Assembly (NCBI GenBank): GCA_029946075.1 | Contig: JAQSDT010000422.1 | Location: 3,188-42,729 of the forward strand | DNA: 39,542 nt | Reading direction: 5' to 3' | Origin: a bacterium | GTDB lineage: Bacteria; Pseudomonadota; Alphaproteobacteria; Rhizobiales; Xanthobacteraceae | Shown here: piece after piece, positions 1-8,775 of the stretch | Layout: each line of letters begins with the position of its first letter | Position numbering within the stretch: position 1 is the stretch's first letter | Position numbers and translations under genes: made by a program | Notes under the pieces: generated by a model | Seen by the model: the letters and a program-made list of their open reading frames with translations, nothing else | What the model was told of the DNA's origin: nothing | Database searches by the model: none

Positions 1-447
1 TACTTCCTGGGCGAGGCCGTAGAGTTCCGACGTCGAGGCCTGATAGAACCGCGTCTCCTTCTCCATGCCGAGAATACGGATTGCCTCGAGCAGGCGCAGC
101 ACGCCGAGGGCGTCCGCGTTGGCGGTGTATTCCGGGCTTTCGAAGCTGACGCCGACATGACTTTGGGCGGCGAGGTTGTAGATCTCGGTCGGCCTGATCT
201 GCTGCACCAGCCGGATCAGGTTGGTCGAGTCCGTCATGTCGCCATAATGCAGCAGGAACGGCACGTCGCCGGCATGACGGTCTTCATAGAGATGATCGAT
301 CCGGGCGGTGTTGAACGAGGACGAGCGCCGCTTGATACCGTGCACGATGTAGCCGAGCCCGAGCAGATATTCGGCAAGGTAAGCGCCGTCCTGACCGGTA
401 ACACCGGTAATCAGCGCGACGCGCTTTTTGGAATCCTGAACCGCCAT
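1..447 (-). CDS. gmd: GDP-mannose 4,6-dehydratase, N-terminal portion (3' end outside window)
   Basis: Reverse-strand translation [58 protein letters not shown]...[59 protein letters not shown]...[11 protein letters not shown]: Rossmann GxxGxxG and typical GMD motifs. Open to the left window edge. Confidence 0.95.
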   Translation of the reverse strand, partial: MAVQDSKKRVALITGVTGQDGAYLAEYLLGLGYIVHGIKRRSSSFNTARIDHLYEDRHAGDVPFLLHYGDMTDSTNLIRLVQQIRPTEIYNLAAQSHVGVSFESPEYTANADALGVLRLLEAIRILGMEKETRFYQASTSELYGLAQEV

Positions 448-535
448 TTCCGCTCCACTCCGGGTCGCGCAGCCCATAGCATTCGACCCGGGCCGAGTCT
501 ATTGCCAAAGCCCGTTTGATATCAGTCTGTTAGGG

Positions 536-1210
536 CTATTCGCCGTAGTCGCGCAGGCGATCGAGGTCGATAATGGTGACGCCGCCATATTCGAGCCGGA
601 GCAAACCCTCTTTCTCCAGCCGCTTCAGGCACTGGTTGGCATTCTGGCGGGAGATGCCGGAGAGCGCGCCGATCTCTTCCTGCGTGATCTCCAGGTGCCG
701 CGTCAGGTCCGGATAAAGGATCGGATTGAACAGCGAGGCGATCGAGCGCGCGACCCGGCCGGTCGCATCGAGCGTGCGACCGTGTTCCAACGCCCCGATG
801 AACTGCCCGAGGCGCTCGTTGAGCTGCCGGACCAGAAACCGGTTGAAGCCGACGCTGTTCTCGAACAGCCAGAAGAACGTGTTGCGGTCCATCAGCGCCA
901 GCCGCGTATCGCGCAGCGCGACCACGTCGTAACGCCGCGGCTCGGTCTTGAGCATCGAACCCTCGCCGAACCAGGCCCCCGCCGTCAGGCCGGCGAAGCT
1001 CGCAGCCTTGCCGCCGCTCGACACCGTGCCCATCCGGGCAAGGCCCGTGACGATGCCGGTCCAGTAGTCGAAGCAATCGCCGCGCATGAAAATGAACTCG
1101 TCGGCGCGATAGGATTTCTCCACGATCCCGGCGCGGGCGACCTCGATCTCCCGGTCGTTGAGTTCGCGCGACCATGCCGCGATGCGCTTGAGGTATTCGG
1201 CAGCAATCAT
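536..1210 (-). CDS. Crp/Fnr family transcriptional regulator (start uncertain; ORF extends to 1309)
   Basis: Cyclic-nucleotide-binding-like N-terminus (AGAWFGEGSMLKTEPRRYDVVALRDTRLALMDR) and Crp-type HTH (ITQEEIGALSGISRQNANQCLKRLEKEGLLRLEYGGVTIIDLDRL). MIAAEYLKRI at 1210 is a more plausible start than the ORF-maximal one. Confidence 0.85.
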   Translation of the reverse strand: MIAAEYLKRIAAWSRELNDREIEVARAGIVEKSYRADEFIFMRGDCFDYWTGIVTGLARMGTVSSGGKAASFAGLTAGAWFGEGSMLKTEPRRYDVVALRDTRLALMDRNTFFWLFENSVGFNRFLVRQLNERLGQFIGALEHGRTLDATGRVARSIASLFNPILYPDLTRHLEITQEEIGALSGISRQNANQCLKRLEKEGLLRLEYGGVTIIDLDRLRDYGE

Positions 1211-1277
1211 GATCGCATCGACCGTCGCGCTCCGTTCCCATGCTGCACCGCAATAGAAGTGCACCCGGCGAAAATTT

Positions 1278-1294
1278 CCTGACCAATTGTCAGG
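1278..1294. promoter_or_regulatory. Inverted repeat CCTGAC-N5-GTCAGG in the gap between the Crp/Fnr-like regulator and the liv operon
   Basis: cctgac caatt gtcagg, perfect 6-bp arms; lies upstream of the preferred start of the regulator and of the divergent ABC operon. Confidence 0.35.
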
Positions 1295-1497
1295 CAAAAG
1301 ACATTTCAAACTAACGCATTCCCCTATGGAGAGCCACCTCGGCAGGCGCGGCTTGTGCTGCGACGGTCGGGTGCGGCGTTACCGCGCATCATGCGCTGGC
1401 TGGCATCGTTAGTCGGATGGCCCATGGGTCACAGCCGATGTAGGATCAAAACGAAAGATAAAGAGCGCCGACCAGGCGCCATATCTGGAGGAAATGA

Positions 1498-2319
1498 GTG
1501 GCTTACACGTTGGAAGTGCGCGGGGTTTCGTTGCGCTTTGGTGGCGTCCGCGCGCTGACCGAAGTCTCTTTCGGCGTGAACGAAGGCGAGCTGTTCTCGA
1601 TCATCGGACCGAACGGCGCCGGCAAGACCTCGATCGTCAATTGCATTTCCGGCCGCTACAAGCCGACCGAAGGCCAGCTGTTCTATCGCGGCAAGGATAT
1701 CACCGGCCTCAATCCGAACGCGCGGCCCTCGCTCGGCATCGGTCGCACCTTTCAGAATCTCGCGCTGTTCCACCATATGAGCGTGCTCGACAACATCATG
1801 GTCGGCCGGCACCATCTCTTGAAGAACAACTTTCTCACGGGATCGCTGTACTGGCTGACCGGCGCGCGGAAGGAAGAGCTCGAGCATCGCCGCAAGGTCG
1901 AAGAGATCATCGATTTCCTCGACCTGCAGTCGGTGCGCAAGGCGACCGCCGGCACCCTGCCCTACGGCCTGCGCAAGCGCGTGGAACTGGCCCGCGCCAT
2001 GGCGCTGGAACCGCAGCTGATCCTGCTCGACGAGCCGATGGCCGGCATGAACTTCGAAGAAAAAGAGGACATGGCGCGCTACATCGTCGATCTCAACGAA
2101 GAGTTCGGCATGACGGTGATGATGATCGAGCACGACATGGGCGTGGTGATGGACATCTCCCACCGCGTCATGGTGCTCGATTTCGGCCGCAAGATCGCCG
2201 AGGGCGACCCGGCCGCCGTGCTCGCCGATTCCCATGTCAAACGCGCCTATCTCGGCGAAGAGGACGAAGTCCTCGTCGATCCCGACGATACGCCGTCGCA
2301 CACGGAGAACGCGGCATGA
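1498..2319 (+). CDS. livG: Branched-chain amino acid-type ABC transporter ATP-binding protein (LivG-like)
   Basis: MAYTLEVRGVSLRFGGVRALTEVSFGVNEGELFSIIGPNGAGKTSIVNCISG (Walker A), LPYGLRKRVELARAMALEPQLILLDEPMAGMN (signature/Walker B). GTG start at 1498, in-frame with the protein. Confidence 0.92.
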   Translation: MAYTLEVRGVSLRFGGVRALTEVSFGVNEGELFSIIGPNGAGKTSIVNCISGRYKPTEGQLFYRGKDITGLNPNARPSLGIGRTFQNLALFHHMSVLDNIMVGRHHLLKNNFLTGSLYWLTGARKEELEHRRKVEEIIDFLDLQSVRKATAGTLPYGLRKRVELARAMALEPQLILLDEPMAGMNFEEKEDMARYIVDLNEEFGMTVMMIEHDMGVVMDISHRVMVLDFGRKIAEGDPAAVLADSHVKRAYLGEEDEVLVDPDDTPSHTENAA

Positions 2320-4247
2320 TGGATTACGCCGGACGCGTCGCGAAGGCCGACACCTATCCGAAACTGCTGCGGCTCAACGCCAGGGAGCACGGCAGCGAGA
2401 TCGCGCTGCGTGAAAAGGATCTCGGGCTGTGGCGTGTCTTCACCTGGAACGACTACCAGACCCGCGTCCATGATTTCGCGCTCGGCATGGTCGAACTCGG
2501 ACTTACCCGCGGCGACGTCATCGGAATCATCGGCGACAACCGGCCCGACTGGGTCGCGGCTGAAATCGCCACCCACGCCATCGGCGGCATGAGCCTTGGG
2601 CTTTATCGCGACGTACTCGACGAGGAAGCCGCCTACCTGCTCAGCTACGGCGAAGCCAAACTGGTGTTCGCCGAGGACGAGGAGCAGGTCGACAAGCTGC
2701 TGGCGCTCGCCGATCGCGCACCGAACCTCCGGCACATCGTCTATTCCGACTCGCGCGGCATGCGGAAGTACGACGATCCGCGCCTGATGGACGCCGCCAG
2801 GCTGGTCGCCATGGGCCGCGAACGCGCCGCGCGCGAACCCGGGCTCTATGACCGTCTGGTCGACGCGACCAGAGGCGAGGACGTCGCGATCCTCTGCACG
2901 ACGTCGGGCACCACGGCCAATCCCAAGTTGGCGATGCTGGCGACAGGCCGGGTTCTGAAGCACTGCGCGACGTATCTTGCGTTCGACCCGAAGGGACCGG
3001 ACGACGAATACGTTTCGGTGCTGCCGCTGCCCTGGATCATGGAACAGGTCTACGCGCTCGGCAAAGCGCTGCTCTGCCGGATGAAGGTCAACTTCGTCGA
3101 AGAGCCCGACACCATGATGCACGATTTCCGCGAGATCGCCCCGACCTTCGTGCTGTTCGCGCCGCGGGTCTGGGAATCGATCGCCGCAGATGTGCGCGCC
3201 GGCGTGATGGACTCCTCGCCGTTGAAGCAAAAGCTCTACGACATCGGCATGAAGACGGGACTGGCCGCACTGGCGCAAGGCAAGCATTCGATACTGGCCG
3301 ACCAGTTGCTGTTCCGCGCCCTGCGCGACCGCCTCGGCTTTACCCGGCTGCGCTCGGCCGCCACCGGCGGCGCCGCGCTCGGGCCGGATACGTTCAAGTT
3401 CTTCCAGGCCATGGGCGTGCCGCTGCGCACCCTCTACGGCCAGACCGAACTGCTCGGAGCCTATACGCTGCATCCGGCCGGCAAGGTCGATCCCGACACG
3501 ACCGGCGTGGCCATGGGCAAGGAAATCGAGATTCGCGTCGACAACCCCGACATCAACGGCGTCGGCGAAATCGTGGTGCGCCACCCCAACATGTTCCTCG
3601 GCTACTACAAGAGTCCGGAAGCTTCGGCTGCCGACATGAAGGACGGCTGGATGCATTCCGGCGACGCCGGCTATTTCAACGACGACAAGCAGCTCGTCGT
3701 CATCGACCGCATCAAGGATCTGGCCGAGACTTCGCGCGGCGACCGCTTCTCGCCGCAATATCTCGAAAACAAGCTGAAGTTCTCACCCTACATCGCCGAG
3801 ACCGTCGTGCTCGGCGCCGGCCGCGACACGCTGGCGGCGATGATCTGCATCCGTTTCTCGATCATCTCGAAATGGGCAGAGAAGAAGCGCATCTCGTTCA
3901 CCACCTACACCGACCTCTCCTCGCGTCCCGAAGTCTACGAACTGCTGCGCAAGGAGGTCGAAACCGTCAACGCCACGCTGCCGCCGGCACAGCGTATCTC
4001 GCGCTTCCTGCTGCTCTACAAGGAACTCGACGCCGACGACGGCGAACTGACGCGCACCCGCAAGGTCCGCCGCAGCGTCATCAACGAGAAGTACGCCGAT
4101 ATCATCGACGGAATTTACGGCGGCAAGAGCGAAATTCCGGTCGATACCGTGATCCGCTTCCAGGACGGCACCACCCAGCGCATCCGCACCACGCTCCGCG
4201 TGGTCGATCTCGGCGGACCCGCACCGATGGCGGAGGCCGCGGAATGA
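2316..4247 (+). CDS. AMP-binding long-chain fatty-acid/aromatic acid CoA ligase (FadD15-like)
   Basis: AMP-forming ligase motifs: ILCTTSGTTANPKLAML, TLYGQTELLGAYT, DGWMHSGDAGYFNDDKQLVVIDRIKDL. ATGA overlap with the upstream ATPase gene; the longer ORF start (1494) is a read-through of the livG region. Confidence 0.9.
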   Translation: MMDYAGRVAKADTYPKLLRLNAREHGSEIALREKDLGLWRVFTWNDYQTRVHDFALGMVELGLTRGDVIGIIGDNRPDWVAAEIATHAIGGMSLGLYRDVLDEEAAYLLSYGEAKLVFAEDEEQVDKLLALADRAPNLRHIVYSDSRGMRKYDDPRLMDAARLVAMGRERAAREPGLYDRLVDATRGEDVAILCTTSGTTANPKLAMLATGRVLKHCATYLAFDPKGPDDEYVSVLPLPWIMEQVYALGKALLCRMKVNFVEEPDTMMHDFREIAPTFVLFAPRVWESIAADVRAGVMDSSPLKQKLYDIGMKTGLAALAQGKHSILADQLLFRALRDRLGFTRLRSAATGGAALGPDTFKFFQAMGVPLRTLYGQTELLGAYTLHPAGKVDPDTTGVAMGKEIEIRVDNPDINGVGEIVVRHPNMFLGYYKSPEASAADMKDGWMHSGDAGYFNDDKQLVVIDRIKDLAETSRGDRFSPQYLENKLKFSPYIAETVVLGAGRDTLAAMICIRFSIISKWAEKKRISFTTYTDLSSRPEVYELLRKEVETVNATLPPAQRISRFLLLYKELDADDGELTRTRKVRRSVINEKYADIIDGIYGGKSEIPVDTVIRFQDGTTQRIRTTLRVVDLGGPAPMAEAAE

Positions 4248-4285
4248 TGACCGGGCAGCAATACAGCGCGGCGCGAATGGATGCG

Positions 4286-4431
4286 CCCTCTCCCCTTGTG
4301 GGAGAGGACATCACCACCGGTCGATACAAACTCACTTCGGTGAGGGGTATCTCTCCGCACATGCAAATGCCGAGAGAGCCCCTCGCCCGTCTTCGCTTCG
4401 CGAAGCCACCCTCTCCCACAAGGGGAGAGGG
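4286..4431. repeat. MITE/REP-like palindromic element with 22-bp perfect terminal inverted repeats
   Basis: Left CCCTCTCCCCTTGTGGGAGAGG (4286-4307) is the exact reverse complement of right CCTCTCCCACAAGGGGAGAGGG (4410-4431). Each arm is itself a hairpin (CCTCTCCC/GGGAGAGG). Confidence 0.8.
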
Positions 4432-4443
4432 AAAGAGGGCAGC

Positions 4444-5337
4444 ATGAACACCCAGCTCCTGATCCAGCTTCTGGTCAACGGCCTCGTGGTCGGTACGCTC
4501 TATGGCGTGGTCGCGATGTCGTTCGTGCTGATCTACAAGGCGACGCAGGTCGTGAACTTCGCGCAGGGCGAACTGCTGCTGGTCGGCGCCTGGGTCTGCT
4601 GGGCGCTGCTCACCAAGTACCAGGTTCCGTTCTGGCTGGGCATGCCGATCACGCTGGTCTTCATGTTCCTGTTCGGCATCGCGATTCAAATCGTGATCCT
4701 GCGGCCGATGATCGGCGAACCGATCATCTCCGTGATCATGGTGACGATTGCACTGTCGACGGTGTTCTCCGCGCTGATGAAGTGGATGTTCGGCGTCAAT
4801 CTGCAGCCGTTCCCGCGCATCTTCCAGACCCAGAACGTCAACATCCTCGGGCTGCAGGTGCAGACCGTCTACCTGATGAGCCTTGTCGTCTCGGTGGTGA
4901 TGATGATCGGCATGGCGTGGTTCTTCCGGATGTCGAAATACGGACTCGCGATGCGAGCCACCGCGTTCAACCAGCAGGTCGCGCAGTCGCTCGGCATTTC
5001 CGTCAAGAACGTGTTCGCGATGGCCTGGGCGATCTCGGCCACCGTCTCCGCGGTCGCGGGCGTCGTGGTCGCCGTGGTCAACGGCGTGTCGGCCGGGTTG
5101 TCGGCTTACGGCGTCAAGGTATTTCCCGCGGCGATCCTCGGCGGCCTCGACAGTGTCGGCGGCGCGGTGCTGGGTGGCATCATCATCGGGCTGCTGGAGA
5201 ACTTGGCGCATTTTCTCGACAGCGAATATCTGCACTGGGGCAATCTCTATGAGATCGCGCCGTTCTATGCGCTCATCATCATTCTCATGATCAAGCCTTA
5301 CGGCCTGTTCGGCACCAAAGACATCGAGCGGGTTTAG
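4444..5337 (+). CDS. livH: Branched-chain amino acid-type ABC transporter permease (LivH-like)
   Basis: Polytopic protein MNTQLLIQLLVNGLVVGTLYGVVAMSFVLIYKATQVVNFAQGELLLVGAW... with FPAAILGGLDSVGGAVLGGIIIGLLENL typical of LivH. Confidence 0.93.
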   Translation: MNTQLLIQLLVNGLVVGTLYGVVAMSFVLIYKATQVVNFAQGELLLVGAWVCWALLTKYQVPFWLGMPITLVFMFLFGIAIQIVILRPMIGEPIISVIMVTIALSTVFSALMKWMFGVNLQPFPRIFQTQNVNILGLQVQTVYLMSLVVSVVMMIGMAWFFRMSKYGLAMRATAFNQQVAQSLGISVKNVFAMAWAISATVSAVAGVVVAVVNGVSAGLSAYGVKVFPAAILGGLDSVGGAVLGGIIIGLLENLAHFLDSEYLHWGNLYEIAPFYALIIILMIKPYGLFGTKDIERV

Positions 5338-5343
5338 ATCATC

Positions 5344-6417
5344 ATGGCAGGCCAGACCCTCATTCCATCGGGCGATTTCCGCACCACTTACGGGGCGGAT
5401 ACTACCGTGTTTCCGACCGCGACCAGCCGCAACGCCCTGATCGTCGGCATCGTGCTGATCTGCTTTGCGCCCCATGTGCTGAACCAGTACAGCCTCAGCC
5501 TGCTGATCCAGATCGGCATCTTCGGCATCGCAGCCCTCGGCCTCAATATCGTCGTCGGCTTCACCGGCCAGATCTCGATCGGTCACGCCGCGTTCTTCGG
5601 CTTCGGCGCCTTCACCTCGGCCTATCTCAACAACCGCTTCGGCATTCCCGTGTTCTTCTGCATTCCGCTGGCGGGCGTCGTGACCGCTGGCGTCGGCCTG
5701 ATCTTCGGCCTGCCGGCCGCGCGGCTAAAAGGACTTTACCTCGCGATCGCAACGCTTGCGGCGCAATACATCCTGCTCGACTTCTTCGCCCGCGCCGAAT
5801 GGTTCACCGGAGGCAGCGTGCCGGCCAGCGCCGAGCCGTTCTCGATCTTCGGCTATTCGATGCGCGGCGACAAAAAGTACTTTTACGTCGTGCTGGCCTA
5901 TGTCGTGGTCTGCTACCTCTTGGTGACCAACCTGATCCGTTCACGCGACGGCCGGGCGCTGATCGCGGTGCGCGACCACTATCTGTCCGCCGAGATTATG
6001 GGCATCAACCTGACGAAGTACCGGACGCTGTCGTTCGGCCTCGCCGCGTTCTTTGCCGGCGTCGGCGGCGCGCTCTATGCGCATTACAACCAGGTGGTAT
6101 CCAACGAAGGTTTCGGCATCGACCGCTCCATCATCTTCCTCGCGATGATCATCATCGGCGGGCTGGGCTCGGTCATGGGCACGCTGATGGGCACCGCGTT
6201 CATGGTGCTGCTGCCGGAATCGATGGAATGGCTGAGCGTGGCGCTGCGCGACAGCCCGATCGATCAGTTTCTGGGACTGAAGAACAACATCGCGTTCCTG
6301 CGCGAGATGGCCATCGGTTTCATCATCATCGCCTTCCTGGTGTTTGAGCCGGACGGGCTCGCGCATCGCTGGCGGCAGATCAAGGCATACTGGAAACTCT
6401 ACCCGTTCTCGCATTGA
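5344..6417 (+). CDS. livM: Branched-chain amino acid-type ABC transporter permease (LivM-like)
   Basis: LGLNIVVGFTGQISIGHAAFFGFGAFTSAYL... RSRDGRALIAVRDHYLSAEIMGINLTKYRTLSFGLAAFFAGVGGALYAHY, typical LivM motifs. Confidence 0.93.
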   Translation: MAGQTLIPSGDFRTTYGADTTVFPTATSRNALIVGIVLICFAPHVLNQYSLSLLIQIGIFGIAALGLNIVVGFTGQISIGHAAFFGFGAFTSAYLNNRFGIPVFFCIPLAGVVTAGVGLIFGLPAARLKGLYLAIATLAAQYILLDFFARAEWFTGGSVPASAEPFSIFGYSMRGDKKYFYVVLAYVVVCYLLVTNLIRSRDGRALIAVRDHYLSAEIMGINLTKYRTLSFGLAAFFAGVGGALYAHYNQVVSNEGFGIDRSIIFLAMIIIGGLGSVMGTLMGTAFMVLLPESMEWLSVALRDSPIDQFLGLKNNIAFLREMAIGFIIIAFLVFEPDGLAHRWRQIKAYWKLYPFSH

Positions 6418-6468
6418 GGTCGGAACGGGACTGACAACAAGAAGACCTCGAGAAACGACCGGAGGAAT

Positions 6469-7755
6469 ATGTCCATGACGATGAAGACACTGCTAGGCAC
6501 CGCTTCGCTGGCCCTGCTGCTGGCAAGCGCCGCGACGACGTCCCAGGCCCAGGTGACGCTCGGACATCTTGCCGACTACTCCGGCCCCACGTCGGACGTC
6601 GGAACACCGTTCGGACAGGGCGTCGCCGACGCCTATGCCTGGATCAACAAGAACGGCGGCATCAACGGCAAGAAGGTCAACGTCGATACCGTCGACTATG
6701 GCTACCAGGTGCCGCGCGCGATCGCGCAGTACAAGAAATGGTCGGGCGGCGACAAGGTGGCCGCGATCCTCGGCTGGGGTACCGCCGACACCGAAGCGCT
6801 CACCGGCTTCCTCGCCGAGGACAAGATCCCCGACATCTCGGCCTCCTACGCCGCGGCATTGTCCGATCCGACCGGCGCCGGCGGCAAGGCCAAGCCTGCG
6901 CCGTACAACTTCTTCTACGGCCCGAGCTACTCCGACGCCGTGCGCGGCATGCTGACCTGGGCCGCCGACGACTGGAAGGCCAAGGGCAAGCCGGGCAAGC
7001 CGAAGTTCGTTCACATGGGTGCAAACCACCCGTATCCGAACGCGCCGAAGGCGGCCGGTGAAGCCCTCGCGAACGAACTCGGCTTCGATCTGCTGCCGCC
7101 GATCGTGTTCGCGCTGACGCCCGGCGACTACAGCGCACAGTGCCTCACTCTGAAGAGCTCCGGCGCCAACTACGCGTATCTCGGCAACACCGCCGGCTCG
7201 AACATCTCGGTGCTGAACGCCTGCAAGGCCGCCGGCGTCGACGTGCAGTTCCTCGGCAACGTCTGGGGCATGGACGAGAACGCCGCCAAGGCCGCCGGCG
7301 CTGCTGCCGATGGCGTGGTGTTTCCGCTGCGTACCGCGGTGGCGTGGGGCGGCAACGCTCCGGGCATGAAGACGGCGATGGAAATCTCCAAGATGTCGGA
7401 TGCGGCCGGCACCGCCTATCGCCCGGTGCACTACGTCGCCGGCATCTGCACCGCGCTCTACATGAAGGAAGCCGTCGAATGGGCGGCCAAGAACGGCGGC
7501 GCCACCGGCGAGAACGTCAAGAAGGGCTTCTACCAGAAGAAGGATTGGGTCCCGGCCGGCATGGACGGCGTCTGCAATCCCTCGACCTGGACCGATAAGG
7601 ATCACCGCCCGACGCTCAAGGTCGATCTCTATCGCATGAAGGTATCAGGCGCGACCGATGCCCCGCTCAACGACCTCGTCAAGAACGGCGCCATCAAGCT
7701 CGACAAGGTCAAGACCGTCGACCTGCCGCGCAAGCCCGAGTGGCTTGGCTGGTAA
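6469..7755 (+). CDS. ABC transporter substrate-binding protein (LivK-like periplasmic binding protein)
   Basis: Signal peptide MSMTMKTLLGTASLALLLASAATTSQAQ, then VTLGHLADYSGPTSDVGTPFGQGVADAYAWINKNGGINGKKVNV; within the liv operon. Confidence 0.92.
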   Translation: MSMTMKTLLGTASLALLLASAATTSQAQVTLGHLADYSGPTSDVGTPFGQGVADAYAWINKNGGINGKKVNVDTVDYGYQVPRAIAQYKKWSGGDKVAAILGWGTADTEALTGFLAEDKIPDISASYAAALSDPTGAGGKAKPAPYNFFYGPSYSDAVRGMLTWAADDWKAKGKPGKPKFVHMGANHPYPNAPKAAGEALANELGFDLLPPIVFALTPGDYSAQCLTLKSSGANYAYLGNTAGSNISVLNACKAAGVDVQFLGNVWGMDENAAKAAGAAADGVVFPLRTAVAWGGNAPGMKTAMEISKMSDAAGTAYRPVHYVAGICTALYMKEAVEWAAKNGGATGENVKKGFYQKKDWVPAGMDGVCNPSTWTDKDHRPTLKVDLYRMKVSGATDAPLNDLVKNGAIKLDKVKTVDLPRKPEWLGW

Positions 7756-7782
7756 ACAACGATTGCCGAGAAGCGCGGAACT

Positions 7783-7884
7783 TGTCGTCCCCCGCGAAGG
7801 CGGGGGACCCAGTACACCGCGGCTTCTCGGTGAATCACAAACGCTGCTGGAATACTGGATCACCCGCTTTCGCGGGTGATGACA
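7783..7884. repeat. RIME/REP-like intergenic element, about 102 bp, imperfect 32-bp terminal inverted repeats
   Basis: tgtcgtcccccgcgaaggcgggggacccagta (7783-7814) versus reverse complement of 7853-7884 (tgtcatcacccgcgaaagcgggtgatccagta): 27/32 identical by eye. Each arm forms a 9-bp hairpin (gtcccccgc-gaag-gcgggggac; atcacccgc-tttc-gcgggtgat). Confidence 0.8.
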
Positions 7885-7918
7885 GCAGTGGGCTTATTGA
7901 GAACGTCGGGAACTGGCC

Positions 7919-8761
7919 ATGACTGAAGCAACCGCACTCAACCGGCCCGCACCGGCCGCAACGCCAGCTGCCGCAGCGCTGCTCAGCGTCAACAACATCG
8001 AGGTGGTCTACGACAAGGTCATTCTGGTGCTGCGCGGCCTCAGCCTCGAAGTGCCGAAAGGATCGATCGTGGCGCTGCTCGGCGCCAACGGCGCCGGCAA
8101 GTCGACGACGCTGAAGGCGATTTCGGGGCTGCTGAAGACCGAGGACGGCGAAGTCATCCGCGGCGAAATCATGTTCGACGGCCAGCGCATCGACGGTATC
8201 GACCCCGACAAGATCGTCCGCCGCGGCATCTTCCAGGTCATGGAAGGCCGCCGCATCATTGCCGACATGACGTCGATCGAAAATCTGAAGCTCGGCGCCT
8301 TCACCCGCACCGACAACGAGATCGGCAGCGACATCGACATGGTGTTCAGGTATTTCCCGCGCCTGAAGGAGCGCACCGGTCTCGCCGGCTATCTCTCCGG
8401 CGGCGAGCAGCAGATGCTGGCGATCGGCCGCGCGCTGATGGCGCGTCCCAAGATGATCCTGATGGACGAGCCGTCGATGGGCCTGTCGCCGCTGCTGGTG
8501 AAGGAAGTCTTCGCCATCATCAAGGAGATCAACCGCGACCTCGGCGTCACCATCCTGCTGGTGGAGCAGAATGCGCGCGCCGCGCTGTCGGTCGCGAGCC
8601 ATGGCTACATCATGGAACAGGGCAAGGTCGTGCTCGACGGCACCGCCGACGAACTGCGCAACAATGAGGACGTCAAGGAATTCTACCTCGGCGGCGCCGG
8701 CGACCAGCGCAAGAGCTTCAAGAACCTGAAGAGCTTCAAGCGGCGAAAGCGGTGGTTGTGA
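7919..8761 (+). CDS. livF: Branched-chain amino acid-type ABC transporter ATP-binding protein (LivF-like)
   Basis: Walker A LLGANGAGKSTTLKAISGLL, signature YLSGGEQQMLAIGRALMARPKMILMDEPSMGLSPLLV, ILLVEQNARAALSVASHGYIMEQGKVVLDG. Confidence 0.93.
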   Translation: MTEATALNRPAPAATPAAAALLSVNNIEVVYDKVILVLRGLSLEVPKGSIVALLGANGAGKSTTLKAISGLLKTEDGEVIRGEIMFDGQRIDGIDPDKIVRRGIFQVMEGRRIIADMTSIENLKLGAFTRTDNEIGSDIDMVFRYFPRLKERTGLAGYLSGGEQQMLAIGRALMARPKMILMDEPSMGLSPLLVKEVFAIIKEINRDLGVTILLVEQNARAALSVASHGYIMEQGKVVLDGTADELRNNEDVKEFYLGGAGDQRKSFKNLKSFKRRKRWL

Positions 8762-8775
8762 AACTCATCCACCAA

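Noticed and set aside
1494-2315. Extended N-terminus of the 917-aa ORF as a fused protein with the CoA ligase
   Set aside because: The first 274 residues are the out-of-frame reading of livG; the ligase starts at the ATG at 2316 overlapping the livG stop.
2247-3758. 503-aa minus-strand ORF antisense to the CoA ligase
   Set aside because: Antisense shadow ORF with no recognisable domain; plus-strand gene has clear AMP-binding motifs.
4102-5586. 494-aa minus-strand ORF antisense to the ligase end and livH
   Set aside because: Low-complexity, His/Asp/Arg-rich shadow ORF of a high-GC coding region; it spans two well-supported plus-strand genes and the repeat element.
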